A stretch of DNA of 64,000 bases. Origin: Caballeronia udeis. Lineage in GTDB: Bacteria > Pseudomonadota > Gammaproteobacteria > Burkholderiales > Burkholderiaceae. Below are positions 1 through 7,756 of the stretch, one piece after another (the stretch's first letter is position 1; each line of letters begins with the position of its first letter). The stretch spans positions 186,001-250,000 of the forward strand of contig NZ_FCOK02000004.1 in NCBI RefSeq assembly GCF_001544555.2, read 5' to 3'. A program made the position numbers and the translations under genes. The notes under the pieces are model-generated. The model did no database searches. It worked only from the letters and a program-made list of their open reading frames with translations, and was not told where the DNA came from.

Positions 1-1510
1 CGTGCTATGGCTCGGACTGGTCGCGATCGGAGTCATAGGGGCATGGCAAGGCCGTTCATCAACGATGGACGATCGTCGTGATCAGTTGAAAGCGCTGGTC
101 GCCGAAGGTATCAGCACCGTGACGCATTTCCAGAGTCTCGCCGCGAACAAGACGATCTCCGAAGACGAGGCGAAAAAGCGCGCGCTTGAAGTGCTTTCTT
201 CAATGCGCTACGGCACGGACGGCTACATCTCGGTCAACGACTCGCAGGCCACGATGATCATGCATCCGATCAAGCCGGCCATGAACGGGCACAACTTCGC
301 GAACTTCACCGACCCGGCGGGCAACAAGCTCTTTATCAATCTCATCAACGCGGCCAACTCGACGCCCGATGGCGGCTTCGCCAACTATCTGTGGTCGAAG
401 CCCGGCAGCGATGCCCCGGTGCCGAAGATGAGTTTCGCGAAGCACTTCGTGCCGTGGGACTGGATCGTCGTGACCGGCATGTACACGGATGACATCGACG
501 CCGCGTTCTACGCAAGCGCGCTGCGCTGGTTCGCAATCACGGCCGTACTCGGCGTGCTCGCTTCAGTGGTCATGTTGCTGGTGTTACGCAGCATCAAGCG
601 CGAACTCGGCGGCGATCCGTCGATTGCTGTCAGCGCGGCACAACGCATTGCACGAGGCGACCTGACCACGCACGTACCGCTTGCCGACGGCGATTCCCAC
701 AGCCTGATGTTCGCGTTGAGCGAGATGCAGAGCGGCTTGGTGGAAACCGTCACGCGCGTGCGCACCGGGACCGAGAACATCAACGTGGGAGCATCGGAGA
801 TTGCAGCGGGGAATACCGACCTGTCGCAACGCACCGAGCAGCAGGCGGCCGCACTCGTACAGACTGCATCGAGCATGGACGAGATGACGGCGAACGTGAA
901 GCAGAACGCCGACAGCGCGACGCAAGCGGCCAAGCTGGCCGGCGAAGCCGCCGATGTGGCCCAACGCGGCAGCGGCGTGGTTGAACAGGTCATTCACACC
1001 ATGACGCGCATTACGGAAAGCTCGAAGCAGATTGGCGACATCATCGGCGTAATCGACGGCATTGCGTTCCAGACCAACATCCTGGCGCTGAACGCGGCCG
1101 TGGAGGCTGCGCGCGCCGGTGAACAAGGACGCGGGTTTGCCGTGGTGGCAGCAGAAGTGCGCAGCCTCGCACAACGCTCGGCGACCGCCGCGAAGGAGAT
1201 CAAGGCGCTGATCGGGACGTCGACGGAGACGGTGAAGGAAGGCGCGTCGCTGGTGTCGAACGCCGGCGCCACGATGGGAGAAATCGTGAGTTCGGTGCGC
1301 CGAGTGAACGAGATCCTCGATGAAATCAGCCACGCTTCGAATGAGCAAAGTGCCGGTATTGAACAGGTGAACCGCGCAGTGGGTGAAATGGACCAGGTGA
1401 CGCAGCAGAACGCGGCGCTGGTGGAAGAAGCGGCAGCGGCGGCGCATTCACTGAAGGATCAGGTCGATGTGCTGCGTGAAGCGATCGGGAGCTTTTCGCT
1501 GCCGGCTTGA
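1..1510 (+). CDS. Methyl-accepting chemotaxis protein, 5' end outside window
   Basis: Membrane chemoreceptor that passes ligand binding to the CheA/CheW array. The visible 502 residues start inside or just after the first membrane segment. A periplasmic region of about 150 residues resembles a single Cache domain ([11 protein letters not shown], and later [12 protein letters not shown]). A second membrane helix lies near residues 175-195, followed by HAMP and a long cytoplasmic coiled coil. The conserved signalling tip is clear ([20 protein letters not shown]). The reading frame is open to base 1, so the true start is upstream. No C-terminal CheR-binding pentapeptide is visible. The ligand cannot be told from sequence. 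Confidence 0.95.
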   Translation, partial: VLWLGLVAIGVIGAWQGRSSTMDDRRDQLKALVAEGISTVTHFQSLAANKTISEDEAKKRALEVLSSMRYGTDGYISVNDSQATMIMHPIKPAMNGHNFANFTDPAGNKLFINLINAANSTPDGGFANYLWSKPGSDAPVPKMSFAKHFVPWDWIVVTGMYTDDIDAAFYASALRWFAITAVLGVLASVVMLLVLRSIKRELGGDPSIAVSAAQRIARGDLTTHVPLADGDSHSLMFALSEMQSGLVETVTRVRTGTENINVGASEIAAGNTDLSQRTEQQAAALVQTASSMDEMTANVKQNADSATQAAKLAGEAADVAQRGSGVVEQVIHTMTRITESSKQIGDIIGVIDGIAFQTNILALNAAVEAARAGEQGRGFAVVAAEVRSLAQRSATAAKEIKALIGTSTETVKEGASLVSNAGATMGEIVSSVRRVNEILDEISHASNEQSAGIEQVNRAVGEMDQVTQQNAALVEEAAAAAHSLKDQVDVLREAIGSFSLPA

Positions 1511-1535
1511 GCGGCTCTATTGAGTTGCACGATGA

Positions 1536-1565
1536 ACGAAAGGGCCATTCATTTGGCCCTTTCGT
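1536..1565. terminator. Hairpin between convergent genes
   Basis: A perfect 11-bp stem (ACGAAAGGGCC with GGCCCTTTCGT, 8-nt loop) lies between the convergent chemoreceptor and depolymerase genes. There is no strong T-run on either side, so termination efficiency is uncertain. It probably serves both strands. Confidence 0.55.
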
Positions 1566-1600
1566 CTTGAATCCCCAGGCACTCTGTATTGCGCTACGGG

Positions 1601-2614
1601 TCAGTTTTGCAACGGATGATCGAGGAAAAAGCGCATCATGATCGTGCTCGCATCAGGGCCCATTGAATCGGTGTACGAACCATTGGCGTTACCACCCGCC
1701 CACGCGTGCGGTGCGCCGTGAATAAGCCACAGCTCTGCATCAACGCCGTCCGCTGATTTCAGCCGTTCCACCGTGCTCGTACGCTTGCCCGCTTCGGCAC
1801 GGGAGGTCTCGTCGAACACCACGGCCTGAGCGCCGAAACCACGCAGCAGCCCAGCCGCATTCGACGGATGCACAGTTGCGTCGGCATCACCGTGAAACAC
1901 GATCAGCGGTCGCTTCGGTGCTTCCGCTCGACGAGCACGAGGTGGCTTTCCGCCCCGCATGGCCGCCAGCGCGGACTGCAGGTCATGTGCCGAACCCACG
2001 GCCAGCCCTGAATGCACGCACGCCGCGGCGTAAAGATCCGGATACGCCTGGACCATGATGGCGGCCATGGCCCCACCCGCCGACAAACCGGCCACGAATA
2101 CCCGCGACGGGTCGACTGCTTGCTTCGACATCACTTCACGCGTGATGCCTGCGATCAATGCCGGCTCGCCGCTGTCTCGCCGTTGATCAGCGGGCTTGAA
2201 CCAGTTCCAGCACTTCGATGCGTTCGCCCCCTGCGGCTGCACCGGATACACCACGATGCATCCGTCGCGCTCTGCCAGCGCGTTCATTTGCGTGCCTGCG
2301 GCGAAGTCATCGGCATCCTGCGTACAGCCATGCAGCATCACCACCAGCGGCAAGGGCCGGCCGTTGTGATGCTTCGGCACATAAAGCTTGTAGTTCCGAT
2401 GACCGGCGGCGTTGCTGAACGTATGCGTCGTGAAGGTGCCCGGATACGTGACAGCCGGCGCATCTGTATTCGTTTGGGGTGCCGGCTGAGCGTGCCCGCC
2501 AAGCGCACGCTGCAGTGCTGCCGTTGCTTCCTGCGGGCCGCGCGTGCGCAGCAGCTTCATTGCATCCTGCATTGAATGCAGGAATTCTTCACTGAGTTTC
2601 ATTATCTTTCCCAT
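1601..2614 (-). CDS. PHB depolymerase family esterase
   Basis: Alpha/beta hydrolase of the PHB depolymerase/feruloyl esterase type (337 aa). Visible landmarks are the oxyanion segment HGCTQ (about 95-99), the lipase box GLSAGG with Ser178, a probable catalytic Asp in HGDADATV (about 243-245) and His303 in APHAW. No signal peptide is evident, which suggests an intracellular enzyme acting on polyhydroxyalkanoate or short esters. It begins 30 bp after the CopG-type gene on the same strand, so the two are probably one operon read from the promoter at 3096-3124. The first ATG has AGGG just upstream. ATG at codon 5 is an alternative start. Confidence 0.9.
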   Translation of the reverse strand: MGKIMKLSEEFLHSMQDAMKLLRTRGPQEATAALQRALGGHAQPAPQTNTDAPAVTYPGTFTTHTFSNAAGHRNYKLYVPKHHNGRPLPLVVMLHGCTQDADDFAAGTQMNALAERDGCIVVYPVQPQGANASKCWNWFKPADQRRDSGEPALIAGITREVMSKQAVDPSRVFVAGLSAGGAMAAIMVQAYPDLYAAACVHSGLAVGSAHDLQSALAAMRGGKPPRARRAEAPKRPLIVFHGDADATVHPSNAAGLLRGFGAQAVVFDETSRAEAGKRTSTVERLKSADGVDAELWLIHGAPHAWAGGNANGSYTDSMGPDASTIMMRFFLDHPLQN

Positions 2615-2644
2615 TATTCCCTGCTTTTCTTTCTATAAGCATCA

Positions 2645-3064
2645 CTAAGCAATCCGGCTGGCCAATGCAGCTTTCACCGCAGGCGAGGCGTGAAAAGCGC
2701 CGAGCACGACGATCGATGCGATCGTTTCGAGCGCCAGTTCGGGGGACACGTCGGCAGCGATGCTCGCGAGTCCCAACACCTGAATATCGAACCGCTCGCC
2801 CGCCTCTCGTGCCGCTTCAAGATCGCGCTTCGAAAAGTGCTGCATGCCCAGCACCAGCGCGCGCCGTGTCACCGTTTCGTTCAGGACCTGAGCGTGGGTC
2901 GCCAGCTGGTTGCGGATAGCCGTACGAATCAGGTCCGTGCGGTTGGAATAGAACCCCTCTTCCACCAGCAGGTCGATCTGCCCCAGGTCAACCGGACCCA
3001 GGTTGATCGTGATCTTCTCCGTCTCACCGCCCTTCGGCCTGAGTACTTCAACTTTCTCAATCAT
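2645..3064 (-). CDS. CopG/ribbon-helix-helix family regulator
   Basis: A 139-aa protein with an N-terminal ribbon-helix-helix pattern (ITINLGPVDLGQIDLLV, then a helix through SNRTDLIRTAIRNQL) and a C-terminal alpha-helical part of unknown role. The reading frame could extend to 3124, but that longer start would sit on the -35 element of the promoter. ATG at 3064 has GGGA eight bases upstream and is preferred; ATG at 3073 is possible. It lies upstream of the PHB depolymerase gene and probably controls it and itself through the inverted repeat at 3081-3096. Confidence 0.85.
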   Translation of the reverse strand: MIEKVEVLRPKGGETEKITINLGPVDLGQIDLLVEEGFYSNRTDLIRTAIRNQLATHAQVLNETVTRRALVLGMQHFSKRDLEAAREAGERFDIQVLGLASIAADVSPELALETIASIVVLGAFHASPAVKAALASRIA

Positions 3065-3080
3065 CAAAAACATCCCATTA

Positions 3081-3096
3081 CCATCCAATGAGATGG
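3081..3096. promoter_or_regulatory. Inverted repeat overlapping -10/+1, candidate CopG operator
   Basis: CCATC and GATGG flank a 6-bp spacer. The repeat touches the -10 element and the expected transcription start, the right place for autorepression. This is inference only; nothing in the sequence shows binding. Confidence 0.4.
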
Positions 3097-3124
3097 TTAT
3101 AGGCTGGTTTTTGGGGTGCGTCAA
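3096..3124 (-). promoter_or_regulatory. Sigma-70-like promoter for the copG-type/depolymerase operon
   Basis: On the minus strand TTGACG (3124-3119) and TATAAC (3101-3096) are separated by exactly 17 bp, close to consensus. The predicted start lies about 25 nt before the chosen ATG at 3064. Confidence 0.7.
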
Positions 3125-3256
3125 GGTTTTTTCCGGTCGTCAGGAGCGACGGAAACGGGAACGAGGGCTGGAAGTTCGCGGAAGATCGACAATCGGCCGT
3201 GGATGGCGGGGATTGACTGGCGACCGTGGGGTATCGGCGCAAGACGTGATCAAATC

Positions 3257-4576
3257 TCACGCCCCCTGAGTCACTCCCCGCTCCGGCACCACCCTGCGCA
3301 CCATGAACCAATAAAACAGCGCGGAGCATCCCGCAATCAACCCGCCTGAAATCAACGCGATCGAATAAGAGCCGGTTTTATCGACGATAAACCCCGCCAC
3401 CACCGGCGAGAACGCGCCGCCGAAATACCCGCCGAAGTTCTGGATCGCGCTGACGGAGGCGACCATCGACTTGGGCGCAACGTCCGACGCCAGCGCCCAC
3501 GCCGCGCCAATGATCGCTGCGAGGAACGCAAGACCCAGCGTCATCAGCGTGATGGTGAGACCGAGGGAATTGACGAAGGGGATCGCCACTGCTGACGCCG
3601 CCGCGCCAATCGCGCAGATCACGATCCACATGCGCTTGGCGTCAATAGACGTCGCCATTCCGCGATCGACCATCTTCTTGGTCAGATACCCCACGATGAT
3701 TTCGCCTGCCGCGCCGCCAATCCATGGAATGCTCGCGTAAATACCGAGTTGTACGAACGATATATGGAATCGATCGAGCAAATACAACGGCAGGAACACG
3801 AGGAACAGGTTCCACAACCAGATTGCGCAGAAGTAGCCGAGGATCATGCCCCACACGCTGCGGTGCGTGAACAATCCGCGCCACTCGTGGGTTGAATTGC
3901 TGATCGACCGCTCGCGGCCGCCTCCGCCCGCTTCTATATAAGCAAACTCTTCCTTCGAAAGCCGCTTGCTCTGCTCGGGATTTCGATAAAGAAAAAGAAA
4001 AACGATAGCGAATGCAATGCCGACAGCCCCAGCCACATGAAAGAGCGAGCGCCATCCAAACGCGATCATCAACGCGACGAGCACAGCGGGGGCAAGCGCA
4101 GGCCCCCATTTTGACGATGAATCCCAGATGCCCGTGGCAAACCCGCGTTCCTTGGTCGGGAACCACGCGGCGGTAATCTTCGCCGAGGTCGGCCAGCACG
4201 GCGCTTCGCCGACCGCCAGCAACGCGCGCATCACGAGCAGTGCGCTGACCGACCCGACCACGCCGGTCATGTAGGTCGCAATGCTCCACCAGATCATGGC
4301 AACCGCGTAGGCCTTCTTTGCGCCGAAGCGGTCGATCACCCAGCCCGCCGGTAATTGCATGACCGCGTAAGTCCACGCGAACACGGTGCCAAGCAAGCCG
4401 ATCTGCGTGCGTGAAAGCCCAAGTTCGCGAATCATTTCCGGTGCGGCGATGGAAAGACTCGCCCGGTCGATGTAATTAATGATGCCGCCCGCCACCAGCC
4501 ATATCAGCACGGTCCAGCGAAAATTCATGCCGGCGCCGGCTGCTACTCCGGCTGGAGATACGAGCTTGTCAGCCAC
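3257..4576 (-). CDS. MFS transporter, anion:cation symporter (ACS) type
   Basis: A 439-aa major facilitator of the ACS type, with about 12 hydrophobic segments and the N-terminal pattern WLVAGGIINYIDRASLSIA typical of hexuronate, galactonate or glucarate carriers. It starts at GTG 4576 with AGGAG at suitable spacing. Members move sugar acids or aromatic acids with protons; the exact substrate cannot be read here. The gene is downstream of the GntR-type regulator on the same strand, and two copies of the repeated palindrome (4625-4641 and 4688-4704) lie just upstream, so it is very likely controlled by that regulator. Confidence 0.88.
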   Translation of the reverse strand: MADKLVSPAGVAAGAGMNFRWTVLIWLVAGGIINYIDRASLSIAAPEMIRELGLSRTQIGLLGTVFAWTYAVMQLPAGWVIDRFGAKKAYAVAMIWWSIATYMTGVVGSVSALLVMRALLAVGEAPCWPTSAKITAAWFPTKERGFATGIWDSSSKWGPALAPAVLVALMIAFGWRSLFHVAGAVGIAFAIVFLFLYRNPEQSKRLSKEEFAYIEAGGGGRERSISNSTHEWRGLFTHRSVWGMILGYFCAIWLWNLFLVFLPLYLLDRFHISFVQLGIYASIPWIGGAAGEIIVGYLTKKMVDRGMATSIDAKRMWIVICAIGAAASAVAIPFVNSLGLTITLMTLGLAFLAAIIGAAWALASDVAPKSMVASVSAIQNFGGYFGGAFSPVVAGFIVDKTGSYSIALISGGLIAGCSALFYWFMVRRVVPERGVTQGA

Positions 4577-4624
4577 ATCCGTCTCCTCGTCTACGCGAAT
4601 GGACGCCTTTTCACAGGCTTTTAA

Positions 4625-4641
4625 TGGTCACACTATATTTC
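4625..4641. promoter_or_regulatory. GntR operator-like site, copy 1
   Basis: AATGGTCACACTATATT matches 14 of 17 positions of the copy at 4688-4704. It lies 49 bp before the GTG start of the MFS gene. Confidence 0.5.
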
Positions 4642-4687
4642 GCGTTGAATGGGAGCGGTAACGGAGTAAACCCGGACTTAAATCATC

Positions 4688-4704
4688 AATAGTCTGACTA
4701 TATT
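4688..4704. promoter_or_regulatory. GntR operator-like site, copy 2
   Basis: AATAGTCTGACTATATT contains a perfect palindrome ATAGTC-T-GACTAT. It has the GTnnnAC-type core common to FadR-subfamily GntR operators. It sits between the regulator stop and the MFS start. Confidence 0.6.
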
Positions 4705-4732
4705 TCCACTAATTGGTTAAATTGAATCGCCA

Positions 4733-5461
4733 TCAAGCGCGGCGCGCACCGCCGTCCTCGAGCACGCTGTCCGCATCAACGCGTGCGCTTTCGAGCTGCA
4801 CCAGACTGGCCTGCCGCGCGCCCAACGGATCGCGGCTTTGAATGGCCGTCAGGATCGCCTTGTGCCTCGGCAAGGAGAGCGCGTGGGTATCGGGATGACG
4901 ACTGGTCAGGCGGATGGATTCGGACAATGCGAGCGACAGCATATTGCCGATGTACGCAAGCATGTCGTTGTGCGTGGCTGCCATGATCGCGCGATGAAAC
5001 TCCAGGTCGGGCTCGAGCAATTCCGGCGCGGTTGCGGCCGCTTCCATGCGCTCGTAAGCCGCCTCGATCCGTGCAAGGTCGTCACTGCTGCCGCTGGTCG
5101 CCGCGAGCGCTGCAGCAGCAGGTTCAATGATGCGCCGCACGGTGAGCAGCGCGCGGAAGAATTCGCCTTCGGGCACGCTGCTGAGCGTCCAGTGGAGCAC
5201 GTCGGGATCTAGCATGTGCCAGTCGGCGCGCGGCCTGACGACACTGCCCACCCGCGGCTTCGACACCACGAGCCCCTTCGCGACCAGCACGCGTGTCGCC
5301 TCCCTTAGCACGGGACGGCTCACGCCGTAGGTCTCGCACAGCAGCACTTCGGCGGGCAGCCGTTCACCCGGCGCAACCTTGCCGCCGACGATATCCATGC
5401 CGAGATCCTGCACGATGCGCCCGTGCATGCTTTTGCCTTGCTGGAGATGTCGATAGTCCAT
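4733..5461 (-). CDS. GntR family (FadR/FCD) transcriptional regulator
   Basis: A 242-aa regulator with an N-terminal winged helix (GERLPAEVLLCETYGVSRPV, then LREATRVLVAKGLV) and a C-terminal all-helical FCD ligand-binding domain (FHRAIMAATHN carries the typical metal/ligand-region histidine). The frame is open to 5527, but the MDYRHLQQGKS start at 5461 matches the usual family N-terminus. A Shine-Dalgarno sequence is weak here. It lies between an ACS-type MFS gene and a broken MFS gene, and four similar operator-like palindromes surround it. It is probably an acid-sugar or organic-acid sensor that represses both flanks. Confidence 0.9.
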   Translation of the reverse strand: MDYRHLQQGKSMHGRIVQDLGMDIVGGKVAPGERLPAEVLLCETYGVSRPVLREATRVLVAKGLVVSKPRVGSVVRPRADWHMLDPDVLHWTLSSVPEGEFFRALLTVRRIIEPAAAALAATSGSSDDLARIEAAYERMEAAATAPELLEPDLEFHRAIMAATHNDMLAYIGNMLSLALSESIRLTSRHPDTHALSLPRHKAILTAIQSRDPLGARQASLVQLESARVDADSVLEDGGARRA

Positions 5462-5527
5462 GTTCAGTGAAAGAAAGCCTCGGTCCTGACCGACGTACGC
5501 ATAGCATAAGCACCGCGAAAAGTCCAA

Positions 5528-5544
5528 AATAGTATGACTAAATT
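5528..5544. promoter_or_regulatory. GntR operator-like site, copy 3
   Basis: AATAGTATGACTAAATT matches 15 of 17 positions of the copy at 4688-4704. It lies upstream of the regulator gene, suitable for autoregulation and for control of the rightward gene. Confidence 0.6.
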
Positions 5545-5580
5545 GCGGGTAAAAGCGTCCGAATTGTTATGGGGACAAGA

Positions 5581-5597
5581 TTTAGTATTACTTTAAT
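5581..5597. promoter_or_regulatory. GntR operator-like site, copy 4 (weaker)
   Basis: TTTAGTATTACTTTAAT keeps the AGTATTACT palindromic core, about 11 of 17 positions alike. It lies just before the broken MFS gene. Confidence 0.35.
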
Positions 5598-5623
5598 TAA
5601 AAAAGGATACCGGAGACGAAATC

Positions 5624-6131
5624 TTGAATCGCGAAACACGCGTCATCAGGCTGATGACGGCCAAGCTCATCCCGTTTCTCATTCTGCTCTATCTGGTCGC
5701 CTACATTGACTGCTCCACGCTCGGCTTCGCCAAGCTGCAGATGAACGCGGATGCCGCTATTGGCGATGCAGCGTACGGTCTCGGCGCGGGCCTGTTTTTC
5801 ATCGGCTATTTCCTGTGCGAAGTGCCGAGCAACGTCTTCCTGGTGCGCTTCGGCGCGCGCCGCTGGTTCGCGCGCATCCTGATCACGTGGGGCGCCATCA
5901 CGGTAGCCATGTCGCTCATCAACGGACCGGTGAGCTTCTACGTGCTGCGGTTCCTGCTTGGCGCGGCCGAAGCGGGTTTTTATCCCGGCGTGGTGTTCTA
6001 CCTGAGCCAGTGGTTTCCGGCGGCATCGCGGGCGCATATTCGGTTTGTTCCTGTTGTCCCAGCCCTTCGCGCTGATCGTGACGGGGCCGCTCGCCGGCGG
6101 TTTGCCAGGCATGGAAGGTGGCGGAATGAAG
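5624..6131 (+). pseudogene. MFS transporter remnant: frameshifted and truncated
   Basis: The first 137 or so residues are a normal ACS-type MFS N-terminus (FAKLQMNADAAIGDAAYG, then EVPSNVFLVRFGAR and AAEAGFYPGVVFYLSQWFP). The start codon is TTG with GGAGA upstream. Near 6035-6045 the frame shifts; the family-like sequence continues one frame over (GLFLLSQPFALIVTGPLAGG) and then stops resembling the family near 6120. About 270 residues of a usual 430 are missing, so it cannot make a working carrier. The C-terminal break point is abrupt, and unrelated sequence leads straight into the DAHP synthase upstream region. Confidence 0.85.
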
Positions 6132-6306
6132 ATCCAGGCTAAAGACTCAGGCGGCCCATTGTTTCAATCGCGCTCGTGGACACAGCGGATTTTGCAAATC
6201 CAACCCCGAGTGCGAGCAACCGGCTCCACAGTCTCAGCCGCGTCCCAAAGCACGGCTCAAATGCGATAATCCCGGCCTGTCACCTTGTTTTCCGGAGAAT
6301 CATCCA

Positions 6307-7425
6307 ATGAGCCGCCTCGACAACCCGTTTCACGACCAGGAGGCCGGCCGTGCCGACTCGACGCAAGACACTACCCGCATCGACGACGTCCGCATCGGTG
6401 CCGTCCGTCCGCTGATTTCCCCCGCGCTGCTGCAAGACGACTTGCCCGTGCCGCTCGCGGTGCAGGCGCTGGTTGAAAAAAGCCGCGTTGAAATAGCCGA
6501 CATTCTTCACGGCGGCAACGACCGGCTGGTTGTTGTCGTCGGACCGTGCTCGATTCACGACCATGACCAGGCGCTTGAATACGCCCATCTCCTGAAGGCC
6601 ACCGCTGACGAACTGCGCGACGACCTGCTGATCGTGATGCGCGTGTACTTCGAAAAACCCCGCACCACGGTGGGCTGGAAGGGTTACATCAACGACCCGC
6701 TTCTGGACGGCACATTCCGGATCAACGAAGGCCTGCGCCGTGCACGCCAGCTACTGCTGGACATCAGCGGCATCGGCTTGCCGACGGGCACCGAGTTTCT
6801 CGACCTGCTGAGCCCGCAGTACATCGCGGACCTGATTGCATGGGGTGCTATCGGCGCGCGTACGACCGAGAGTCAGAGCCATCGGCAACTGGCGTCCGGG
6901 CTTAGCTGCCCTATCGGTTTCAAGAACGGCACAGACGGCGGCGTGCAGATCGCGGCGGATGCAATCGTCGCGGCGCAAGCAAGCCACGCGTTCATGGGCA
7001 TGACCAAGATGGGCATGGCTGCCATCTTCGAAACCCGCGGCAATGCGGACGCGCACGTGATCCTGCGCGGCGGCAAGAAGGGGCCGAACTACGATAGCGA
7101 AGGGGTCGCCGCCGCCTGTGCCGCACTGAAGGACGTGGGCCTTCGTGAGCAGGTGATGATCGATTGCTCGCATGCGAATTCGGGCAAGTCGCATCTGCGC
7201 CAGATCGAGGTAGGTCAGGACATCGCGCGGCAACTCAGCGGCGGCGACTCGCGCATTATCGGCGTGATGATCGAAAGTCATCTGGAAGAAGGCCGGCAAG
7301 ACCTGAAGCCCGGTGTAGCACTGCGACGCGGCGTCTCCATTACCGATGCCTGCCTCGCGTGGACACAAACCGAACCGGTCTTGCAGACACTTGCTGCTGC
7401 AGTACGTGAGCGCCGCAAGCACTGA
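6307..7425 (+). CDS. aroG: 3-deoxy-7-phosphoheptulonate synthase (class I DAHP synthase)
   Basis: Condenses phosphoenolpyruvate with erythrose 4-phosphate, the first step of the shikimate pathway. At 372 aa it has the usual length of AroG/F/H enzymes. Recognised segments include VVVGPCSIHDHDQALEYA (metal-binding Cys in GPCS), the PTGTEFLDLLSPQYIADLIAW block, GARTTESQSHRQLASGLS, and CSHANSGK with a metal-binding His. GGAGA precedes the ATG by about ten bases. It stands alone between the broken MFS gene and the permease. Which aromatic amino acid inhibits it cannot be assigned by eye. Confidence 0.95.
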   Translation: MSRLDNPFHDQEAGRADSTQDTTRIDDVRIGAVRPLISPALLQDDLPVPLAVQALVEKSRVEIADILHGGNDRLVVVVGPCSIHDHDQALEYAHLLKATADELRDDLLIVMRVYFEKPRTTVGWKGYINDPLLDGTFRINEGLRRARQLLLDISGIGLPTGTEFLDLLSPQYIADLIAWGAIGARTTESQSHRQLASGLSCPIGFKNGTDGGVQIAADAIVAAQASHAFMGMTKMGMAAIFETRGNADAHVILRGGKKGPNYDSEGVAAACAALKDVGLREQVMIDCSHANSGKSHLRQIEVGQDIARQLSGGDSRIIGVMIESHLEEGRQDLKPGVALRRGVSITDACLAWTQTEPVLQTLAAAVRERRKH

Positions 7426-7756
7426 TACCGAGTCAATACGAAGCTCCGCGAGCTTCGTTGAACGTTGCATTGCCGCAAACCTGTCGCGTGCTCACGCGTT
7501 TGTTCAATCCTCCTCTGTAGCACTGCGCATGCCACGCTGATCTTGCACTCCGAGCGGGGCAAGATCAGGGCATTGCATAGCTTCACTTTGAATTTCATTA
7601 GGCATAGACTAAATCCGTCAGCGTCGCTCACTCGTTGAAGTGAGTCGACGTGAGTCGTCTTGCATCAAGCGTTTTTCGTAGTGACTCGCCAAGTTGATCC
7701 GGGCAATACGCCCGCACCAACTCGTGCCCACCAACGTACAACCGAGGCGACACATC
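7426..7756. other. 331-bp intergenic region with two inverted repeats
   Basis: No gene seen. It holds ACGAAGCTC/GAGCTTCGT (7438-7458, 3-nt loop), just after the aroG stop and possibly a terminator without a T-run. It also holds a perfect 10-bp inverted repeat CTGATCTTGC/GCAAGATCAG (7537-7568, 12-nt spacer), and a smaller CTCACT/AGTGAG pair near 7627-7644. The larger repeats could be regulatory for the permease gene; this is unproven. Confidence 0.5.

Noticed and set aside
2645..3124. Longest start (3124) for the CopG-type gene
   Set aside because: It lies on the -35 element of a near-consensus promoter; starts at 3064 or 3073 are inside the transcript.
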